DNA of 64,000 nucleotides from the NCBI RefSeq assembly GCF_002775205.1, contig NC_036462.1, positions 32,727,114 to 32,791,113 on the forward strand. Reading direction: 5' to 3'. Every line of letters begins with the position of its first letter. The first letter of the stretch is position 1. This stretch comes from Xiphophorus maculatus. Lineage: Eukaryota > Chordata > Actinopteri > Cyprinodontiformes > Poeciliidae. Below the pieces are notes generated by a model, which had not been told where the DNA came from, searched no databases, and saw nothing but the letters and a program-made list of their open reading frames with translations. This document shows positions 56,430 through 64,000 of this stretch, piece after piece. The position numbers and the translations under genes were made by a program.

Positions 56430-56900
56430 TCACCGGCAAGTGTGAATCTCCACCATTTTGCGGCACTGTTTGCATTTCACGTAACAGCACCAGTGGAACT
56501 TACAACTACACCTGTCCACCACTTCCACTTCCTGCGTCTGGAAGCCTCGGCCGCAGCACATCAGCTCACAGCCATCGATGGCCTTGGACGTTCTGTTACA
56601 CTGGCGTCCCACCGTGCCCAACATACCCGGTGTACGTGGGTCATGGTCACAGAAATCTGGACTGGGCTCCAGGTAGACCAGATCTTCATCTGTGTGAGGT
56701 TTGAACTGGGAATTGCGAGGCACCAGGACTTTGGTAGATCCCACCTTGCGCTGCTCCACCTCTGTGGCGCCGTCAAATTTCTCCTTGATGATGTTGCCCA
56801 CCTTGCGGAATGGTGGCATGGCTTTCCAACAGGTCTTCACCTCACAGGAACCTGACACGCCATGGCATTTGCATTCCACTCGCATGTGGGACAAAATGGC
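56430..56900 (-). CDS. wnt4: wnt4 coding exon 6 (last)
   Basis: It encodes 156 residues from [19 protein letters not shown], which holds the acylated serine, to the final HTCR and a TGA stop. The acceptor is CTCTTCAG. This exon carries most of the conserved cysteines. Confidence 0.96.
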   Translation of the reverse strand, partial: AILSHMRVECKCHGVSGSCEVKTCWKAMPPFRKVGNIIKEKFDGATEVEQRKVGSTKVLVPRNSQFKPHTDEDLVYLEPSPDFCDHDPRTPGMLGTVGRQCNRTSKAIDGCELMCCGRGFQTQEVEVVDRCSCKFHWCCYVKCKQCRKMVEIHTCR

Positions 56901-59900
56901 CTGAAGAGATATCACAACCATTGTCATTCTCTGAACACCAACACCCGACAGGTGTAACATTATATCACTAACAGACTGATCATCTTGATAAAACGTAATG
57001 ATGAAGATGACAGACATGAACCAACAAACTTGGACATGGCATTTGGGCTTTTCTCAAACTAAGAAGGAATTGACTGTCCTAAAAATGTCCCCAAATGGGG
57101 ATGGACAACTCCAGTCCTCAAGCACCTGTGTCCTAATCATGAAATTACTTGAATTGGGTGTGTTATAGCACAGAGGCATCTAATTGTTGCAGACCCTCTA
57201 GGACTGGAATCTCTGTCCTAAAACATAAATTAGACTGAAATTCAAGATTAAGGTCAGACTTACATGAATGTTTAACTCAACAAACCCCATTTTTCCTCAA
57301 GTGGAAGCTTGTTTTGGAACTTTGAGGATTTTTTCTTGTTAGCAGAAAAGTTTCTATTGACTTGTTACTTCCTGTGGATTTGGTAGTAACTATAACTGAA
57401 CAGGAAGCGAACTAGAAGTAAAACCACACCTTTTAATCTGATCATCTATAACTCAATTATCTCATCAATCCTGAGTCTTGATGGCAATTGAAATTAAATT
57501 TGAGCAAAGCAATGCGAGTTTATTTGCAGATTTTAGCCACAAGGCAATTCAGTTCTCGTAGAGAACTGAGCAGTGAGCTACCTTTCTCCCAGCTTCGTTG
57601 TTGTGGAGGTTCATGAGAGCGCGGCTGGAGGACTGGCCTTTACCCCTCTCTCTCACATCCACAAAAGACTGCGAGAAGGCCACTCCGTATGCGATGTTAT
57701 CACTGCAGCCTGACCATTGGAAACCTTTAAAAACGCATAAACATGTACAGGAAGTGGTTATTACCGTTATGACGGAGTTGGCTTTATAAGGTCAAAATGA
57801 GTTATTTAAAGTGTCACATTATTACATCTTATTTTCAAGAGTAAATGGGGTTGGCCTTTCTGTTCCCTTTCCATGTGTGAAAGCGCTGCAGAGACCTACC
57901 CTCTGGACTGACTCCATGCACATTGTGGTCACAGCCACATTTTTCCAGCTCTCCACTGCTGCAGGCCCTTGTGACCGCAAATGCCACACTGGCTGCTGAG
58001 ATGGCATACACAAAGGCTGCCTCACGGGTGCCTAACACACGTAGGAAAACACAGACACATTTTGTATAAATGAAAAGAGCTTCTTGCTCTGAATGGTGCA
58101 GCCTAAACAGGGAACACACTCAGAATTAGAATGAAGCCAAATGCAAAGTAGTTTTGACTTTTGACCTAAAATACATGAAGATTGTGACTGATTAGAGCAT
58201 AAAAGCGCTGACTGATGCTGTTAGTGGTGTTCCTTCAGGACTTGCTGCCGTGCACAACCCTACCTTGGGTCACTACTTTGCCAAACACAGGCATGGTTTC
58301 CAGAGTGGAACAGTTCCATCGACGGTTGCGAAACTGGAACTGACACTCGTCTATGGCCAACTGTGCTCCACGGCGGACCGCATCCATCACCTCCACACTG
58401 CGCTTACAGATCTGCACCTGAAGCACAAGCACAGTGGACATGTTACGGTCATAACATGACCTAACTATTTGAACGGACTCCTTACCATTGTCATTTGAGG
58501 TGTGGAAAAAAGAAAGTGGGGACAGTTTGAAGTTTAGTCACCAGTTCCCCTGCAGCTCTGAGCGGCATTAAACGCATAAAGAACCACAGGTATGAAATGA
58601 TCTTCAAATTTTAAGACTTTCAAGCAAGTGATAACTTTATGAAGCAGGAAATCAAGTTGTTTTTAGAGACTGCTCTGCGCATACTTAACTGGGACCTTAT
58701 TTGTGTTGTTTTTTGTTTGTTTTTTATATATATTGTTTGTTTTGTGGTGAACTTTTGTGATAAATGTATTTTTTATTTTGTAATAGGCTCCTTTTAAATA
58801 AAAAATGCCTTTTATTATATTATTATTCTCTTTTTTTGAAAGAAGCTTGATAAGATGTCTGTATTGCATTGTAATATATTGTATTTATATTGACGCAGAT
58901 AAAAACTAGCCTTTATGGCTAACTCTGGCATATTATGTGATGTGCATTGTTCCTTTTTGAAATAAATGAACAACAACCCTAAAAAGCTGTAGATAATTAT
59001 CCATGAGTCATAGCAAAACTGTAACTTGCTAATGCTAGCCTAGCACTTTGACCTATAAAATCTTAATAACATGTCATCAACAGGGGCAAAGTGTAACTTC
59101 TTTGAAGACTGTAGCTATCTTGAGTCAGATATTTGTTTAGAAACCAAAGTTAATCCTAATGTTAGAACAGAATATCTGCTGCTATTGAGTAAAACTGATA
59201 CGGTGGGTCTAGAACATCACTGATGAGCGATTTAAAATCTCCACAAGTCCTCTTGACAATTCTTAAATTCTTAAGGCTGGTAACAAAGACAATATTATTT
59301 TTGATCAAAACATTGTTAATATTTAGACAAATCAGCATTTTAGAGCTGTCAATAGAACAGGTTCAATTCTGCTGTTTGGCCAACAGCAAAGGGCAAAGTC
59401 GATATAAAAAATTCATGGCACTCAAGTCTGTGAAGTAGTACACAATAGGTAATAGTATACCAAAAGTTTGTTGACAATTTGCTCTTCATTGTCAATGAGT
59501 TGGTTTGACTGTAGAGTTAGGTGGTACCGAAAGACATGAAGAAGCTTAAACATAATAATATTCAGCTTGTCTTGCCCTGTGACGGACTGGCCACTTGTCC
59601 ACGATAAACTTTGCTTCTTATGCATTAACCGCAGGAGCTAACCCAAAACCCGAACAGCTCCTATGTTCTACTATAGGAGCCATTCTATGACTCCTATGAC
59701 TTGCATATAGAAAACGGATGACGTGACCCTAAATCATCACTGACTGTTGAAACCTCGCTCTGGGCTTCAAGTAACATGGATTCTATGTCTCTCCAGAGCT
59801 GACATTAATCTCTGGAACCTTAATGTCAAAATGAAACACATCTGAAAATAGTACTTTGGACCAATGAGCAACAGTCCAGTTCTTTTTCTACTTAACCCAA

Positions 59901-60633
59901 TTGAGACACTTTGGCCGTTACCGCTGGTTCAGAAGTGCTGTGACTCAAGGCATGCAACATTTGTATCCTGTGTGTAGGAGCTGTCTATGTGTAGTGGCTC
60001 TTAATGTTACGAAGTGGCTGCGGTTGTCCCTGTTGCTGGTGCACCTTTTCCTACTAAACTTTTTCCTACCACTCAGCTTTCTATGAATATGCTTGGATGC
60101 AGCATCAGGGAGTGTCACAACCAGTTTCCAAAGTTTAACTTTTTCACAATATTAAAATTTTCTGAGACACTATTTCACTCTATGTGTAATGAATGCATGC
60201 ATATTGGTTTTATAAAAAAGGCTTTTTATGTACCTGTACCTAACTTTATTTTGAATAACTTTGATGGAGTACTGGACTGGGACTTGGTATTCGCTGATAC
60301 CTATTTTTTCTTGACTCTTCTGTAGCAACAAACATCTTGATCTGGGCAACTCTATTTGACAGTACCCTGAATTAGAACATGCTTTTTCCTAAATCTCAAA
60401 ACTCACTGCTGTAACTCAGCTAAGACTTTTTTTTCCTTGCACAAGGCGAGGAATTCTGTGTGTAACTCTGAAACCCTTCTCTTGTGGGTTAGAGAAGGGT
60501 TTCAGACCCTTACTCAGACCCCCTTACTGTCGGTCCTTCCATTGAGTGTACCTGTCTTTGGATAAGGCCTCGTAACCTTTCACACGTCTCCTCGTCCCTG
60601 ATGCTCCCCACTGATGACAGCTTGGCGAGATAC
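56430..60633 (-). CDS. wnt4: Wnt4 secreted signalling protein, last five coding exons (5' partial)
   Basis: Wnt4 is a secreted, lipid-modified ligand for Frizzled receptors, acting in kidney, gonad and nervous system development. On the minus strand the exons are 60633-60552, 58417-58264, 58031-57900, 57724-57582 and 56900-56430. They total 982 nt, about 326 residues, and all joins keep frame. Landmarks are [24 protein letters not shown], the [10 protein letters not shown] motif with the serine that carries the acyl group, [13 protein letters not shown], and the cysteine-rich end closing in [22 protein letters not shown] and SKAIDGCEL fit Wnt4 among the Wnts. Human WNT4 has 351 residues, so roughly 25, the signal-peptide exon, are missing here. 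Teleosts can have wnt4a and wnt4b; the place next to cdc42 suggests wnt4a, from memory. Confidence 0.95.
57103..57218. mobile_element. Short MITE in wnt4 intron 5
   Basis: The ends GGACAACTCCAGTCCT and AGGACTGGAATCTCTGTCC are inverted copies, 116 bp in all, a hAT-like family familiar from fish genomes. Confidence 0.6.
57582..57724 (-). CDS. wnt4: wnt4 coding exon 5
   Basis: It encodes [20 protein letters not shown] through the VRERGKG segment to NNEAGRK. The acceptor is TTTAAAG, preceded by a weak pyrimidine tract, and the donor is GTAGCT. Confidence 0.94.
57900..58031 (-). CDS. wnt4: wnt4 coding exon 4
   Basis: It encodes [20 protein letters not shown] through [12 protein letters not shown] to VHGVSPE. 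The acceptor is GTGTTAG and the donor GTAGGT. Confidence 0.95.
58264..58417 (-). CDS. wnt4: wnt4 coding exon 3
   Basis: It encodes [20 protein letters not shown] through [13 protein letters not shown] to VFGKVVTQ, ending one base into a glycine codon. The acceptor is CTTCAG and the donor GTAGGG. Confidence 0.95.
58420..60550 (-). other. wnt4: wnt4 intron 2
   Basis: No exon or recognisable element seen; a perfect inverted repeat with 13-bp arms lies at its 5' part (60469-60481 with 60492-60504), 48 bp from exon 2. Confidence 0.5.
60552..60633 (-). CDS. wnt4: wnt4 coding exon 2
   Basis: It encodes [20 protein letters not shown] to LIQRQ after one base that completes the previous codon. The acceptor is TTGTCAG and the donor GTACAC on the minus strand. 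It is the most 5' wnt4 exon found here. Confidence 0.93.
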
Positions 60634-61384
60634 CTGACAAAAGAGCACAGCAATGAAATCTCATCAACACCTTTTTGAAGTTCTGTTTTTTGCAGGACTG
60701 TCAACAGTATCCCATTAACAAATGCAATTATTCTGGAAAGCTTAATGCATTGATATTACATAAAGCAGATTAATTGAATCAACTATTTTGACCTAAAAGC
60801 CTCTTCTAGGAGGGTATGGAGTAGGAGCAACATCACCTTTTGTGTGTCGAGCCCATTACGCGTTCTTGTACTGCGGTCATCAATGCAGACTTGCACGCAC
60901 AAATGAAAATATGACCAAGGAGAGTCTAAGTGGTGTGCTGAGCAGCAAATTCTGTTTGAAAAAAACACCCTGATGGATGTTTGGATAAAACCGAGGTAGC
61001 CTGTAGATACTGAAGCGATGAGATATCCTTCCACCACAGAACAAGCAGTTTGTAAATTAACATTTAACACAAAATCATTTGGTTTAAACCTTCCTGAATT
61101 TTCAAAAAATTGTCAATTTTTTTTAAAACATGCATATTTACAGTTAAGCATAATGATTAATCTGATATTTAAAAAAATAATTGATTGCCATCCCAAAGAA
61201 CAGCACAGTAGAAAAAAGAACAATGCCTTAATCTGATTGCAGTCGCTGGAACAAACAAGTCAATATCTCACCATTTGAATTTGGTTATCAGTCACCTTAA
61301 AATCTCCACAAAACTTGATATATTCATTTGTGAATATATCGAATGATATATTTGATATAAACAGTATATCATCAAATATATATT

Positions 61385-61421
61385 TCCCACTTTGACTGGA
61401 GGTTCCCTGGTCAAAGTGGGA
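61385..61421. repeat. Perfect inverted repeat, 12-bp arms
   Basis: Arms 61385-61396 (TCCCACTTTGAC) and 61410-61421 are separated by 13 nt. Confidence 0.85.
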
Positions 61422-61434
61422 GACGCCACCGAGA

Positions 61435-61710
61435 GTGATGGAGAACGAAACCGCCAAGAATGAGACTGCTCAAAAGGTGATGGCTAACCAACCGGACATT
61501 GTGATGCTGAACAAAGCAGAAAAGAGGGCAGTAGTGATAGATGCAGAAGAAGGAACACAAGCAGCTAGAGAAATTTCAAGGTCTCAAAGAGGAAACAGAG
61601 GCGTTGTGGAGAGGCAGGGCCTCAGCTGGAGCAGTGGCTCCCAATCCGGGGGAGTGGAGACAGATTCCAGGAACAAACCGCTGGGATCTCGGTCTCGAAG
61701 ACAGGGCTAG
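61435..61710 (+). mobile_element. LINE fragment with restriction-like endonuclease domain remnant
   Basis: Frame 1 reads QPDIVMLNKAEKRAVVIDAE, the PD...VID signature of the C-terminal nuclease of fish LINEs of the R2/R4/Rex6 kind. A second frame from 61541 continues KKEHKQLEKFQGLKEE and GEWRQIPGTN, the next conserved segments. The frameshift shows it is dead. It lies antisense in the presumed wnt4 intron 1. Confidence 0.7.
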
Positions 61711-62699
61711 CTTTTGTGTTGATATGGGAATGTTTTGGATGGATGTCTGGTTGTGAGTGGCTTATCACACACAGCACCTCCAGGCCAGACAGGTCTGATA
61801 TGCTGCCAACGGACACACTCACACACAATAGAAGAAGATGTGTGAGAAAATGACACTGGTCAGAATAACCTGATCCTCCCACCTTCACCTCAGGCTCATA
61901 TCTGAAGTCCCAGCTGCACCTCACAGAAATAGGCCTTCTCATAACCCTCAGATTATGTAGCGTCTGCACCGCTCCATGGCCAGCAACGGCCTTTAAACGC
62001 GTGTTGAGTCTAGAAGTTATTTTACTAAAACAAAAGAATGTAATCAATCCAAATTTTCAACAAGGATTCAATTGCCATTTTTCTCAAGATAAACACCTGC
62101 GCCTTTAAAGAGCCCACTTCACAAGGGGCTGGATTGTCGTTAATTGTCGCAGTGACGCGCTGCCACACTGTAGCTCTAATAATGGTTCCCATTCTTTTGA
62201 AGGGGGACTGAAAGTGCTTCATTCATTCTGAATGTTAAAAACAGAGTTGTTTATATGAACAGAAGGAGCAGATAAATGGCTTACATATTTTGTAGGTAAA
62301 AATCTGAAAAGTGTGCTCTGCGTATATATTTAACCTCCATGAGTCAGTACTGTCGTAGCATACAATGGACCTTTAGTTAGTTACAGCTGCAACTCTTGAG
62401 GTACAGTGTCTCTACAAACTTTGGTCTGAAAAGACTGAAAGTTTTGCTTGTTTTTCTTCACTATGCCAAACCTTTTTGCATCTGTGAACATCCATTTTCA
62501 AGTCTTGCCACAGATTCTCAACTGGACTAAGGCCTGGACTTTGACTAGACATGAATATGCCGTGGTCTAAACTGGTTTAGGGTTGTTGTCCTGGTGAGGT
62601 TAACCTCCACAGCCAGTCTCCAGTGTTTTGCAGCTTGTTTTTAATTATTCTGTACCTTGACATGTTTCATCACTTCTCATTTTTACCATCAGCATGATA

Positions 62700-62885
62700 A
62701 TTACTCACACCAGTCGTAATTAGTCCAGTTTAATAAAACTAGATTGTTTGCAAGAAAGTCCAGTTCATCTGGGGAGGTGTGAATGCGTAATCGAACTCTG
62801 ATGTGAACCAAAATAGGGAATTCTGGTCCGCCTACAAACCTAGATCTGGGTTTAGTTAAAGTGAACTCTGGACCAGGGAAAAAAC
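62700..62885. mobile_element. MITE fragment related to 27140-27570
   Basis: It contains AGTGAACTCTGGACCAGGG (about 62860) and AGGTGTGAATGCGTAATCGA, shared in type with 38440-38590. Confidence 0.45.
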
Positions 62886-63068
62886 AATGACTGAACCCTG
62901 AGGCTACTTTGGTATACAACAAATAGTATACCAAAATACTTTGTTGTGAAGAATTTGTATTTTCTAAAATCTATCATCATGTTTTTTTCAAAAACTTTAT
63001 TCAGTTTTCAATAAACTTTATTTATTCATAAATTCAGAAATTTGTAGAAATTTGGCATTTGTCAGTCG

Positions 63069-63078
63069 GTGTGTGTGG

Positions 63079-63109
<31 letters not shown>

Positions 63110-63263
63110 GCAGGAATCTTTAATTTCTATTTTGCTGGGTTTTTTCCCCCAAATCTTTTTATTAGAATCTTCTGCTATACAGACATACAAAAAAACAAAA
63201 CATGAAAAATTAAAAAATAGATAAAAATGAGTTAACATACAGTACAATCCCTGCCCCGACCCC

Positions 63264-63300
<37 letters not shown>

Positions 63301-63312
63301 ACACACACACCC
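63069..63312. repeat. (GT)n and (CA)n arrays facing each other
   Basis: (GT)n at about 63069-63109 and (CA)n at about 63267-63312 are separated by some 155 bp and are mutually complementary. Confidence 0.9.
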
Positions 63313-63362
63313 ACAACCCCAGGGCTCACTCCATCTGCACAAATAGAAAAGAAAAATTAAGT

Positions 63363-64000
63363 TTACATGTCAAAGTGTTTGACAAGATGTAGAAAGGGAA
63401 GCCAAATATCTTTAAAGTCTTCAAGCTTTCCTTTTGTTACAGTTTTTCAGTCAATTCTTTACAGTCAGTTTTTCCAGGTTGTTGCTCAATAGTTTGATCC
63501 ATTCATTTATCTTTGGTCTTTCTGTGTTCCTCCACTTCAGAGCAATCAAATGTTTAGCCTGCAAGAAGCAAGAACTCACAAGCTTCTTTCTCTTTGTAAG
63601 TCCTTTAAATCCATCTGGAAAAAAGTGCAGCAAGCAAAGTTTACTGTCCATTGGCACATCCTGTTCAATCAAGCGAGAAATGAACATGATAACCTCCTTC
63701 CAGAACGTTTGAAGCTCCAGACATTGCCACATACAATGGAAAAGAGTACCCTAATCTATATTACATTTGACATACACATCAGGAATGTTTGAATTGAAAT
63801 GGTGAAGTTTTACAGGAGTGATCTACGTTCTAAATAACCATTTGTATTGTAATAATCTAAACCTTGTGTCAATAGTTTGTGTTGGAGCCAATAGACATGA
63901 GTTATTCCATTCATCCTCAGGGATTTCTGTTTGCAGATCAGTTTTCCATGCTTGTAAATATGAGAGACTATGTTCTTTCAAAGCTAAAAGTAAAATATTG
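63363..64000 (-). pseudogene. L1-like LINE ORF2 C-terminus, broken, runs off the right edge
   Basis: On the minus strand the frame reads YLQAWKTDLQTEIPEDEW, then LLQYKWLFRT, a stop, KLHHFNSNIPDVYVKC, a stop, then CMWQCLELQTFWKEV, KAKHLIALKWRN-type words (AKHLIALKWRNTERPKINEW) and ends DIWLPFLHLVKHFDM with a stop at 63363-63365. The CxxC-like WxCxxLQxFW block and the end fit L1/Tx1 ORF2. Two internal stops show it is dead. Confidence 0.75.

Larger units (their letters stand above)
60640..64000 (-). other. wnt4: Probable wnt4 intron 1
   Basis: The exon for the signal peptide should lie 5' of 60,633 on the minus strand. I found no methionine-led hydrophobic frame with a good donor up to the right edge, so this 3.3 kb is probably intron. 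It contains hairpins, two LINE fragments, a MITE fragment and paired (GT)n/(CA)n arrays. Confidence 0.55.

Noticed and set aside
56358..56855. A 165-codon plus-strand frame
   Set aside because: It is antisense to the last wnt4 exon, whose minus-strand product is unmistakable.

Overview
The window looks like teleost fish nuclear DNA. Three vertebrate genes with conserved intron positions are spread over about 35 kb. The rest is AT-rich DNA with long dinucleotide repeats and many decayed transposon and retroposon fragments of kinds common in ray-finned fishes. The species cannot be named from the sequence.

Layout. Positions 1-25,000 hold no gene I can support. They contain LINE, SINE-like and DNA-transposon remnants, several perfect hairpins, a (GT)n array, and three unusually GC-balanced blocks (about 4,080-5,450, 15,720-15,910 and 21,720-22,160) that may be regulatory. 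snrpe (Sm protein E) lies on the plus strand with coding exons between 25,151 and 28,040. cdc42 follows on the same strand, with coding exons from 35,131. It has two alternative last coding exons, a neural-type one at 39,245-39,334 and a ubiquitous-type one at 42,523-42,612. From 44,030 to about 53,600 lies intergenic DNA with clustered hairpins, a probable transposon with long inverted ends, an unrecognised broken reading frame and a conserved-looking block. wnt4 is on the minus strand, convergent with cdc42: its last five coding exons lie between 56,430 and 60,633. The signal-peptide exon was not found and probably lies beyond the right edge. The last 3.3 kb is therefore probably wnt4 intron 1 and carries two LINE fragments.

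Function. snrpe is a core spliceosome gene, and its own first intron has the hallmarks of a minor (U12-type) intron. The two cdc42 last exons give proteins differing only in the C-terminal tail that sets lipid modification. wnt4 encodes a secreted signalling protein; from memory, CDC42 and WNT4 are also neighbours in mammals, so this looks like a conserved gene pair.

A repeated theme outside the genes is short, perfect or near-perfect inverted repeats with 12-20 bp arms and short loops, at more than a dozen places. Many are not explained by the transposons around them. Exon boundaries were placed by eye from splice sites, frame and family knowledge. Repeat family names are from recalled similarity, not from a search.
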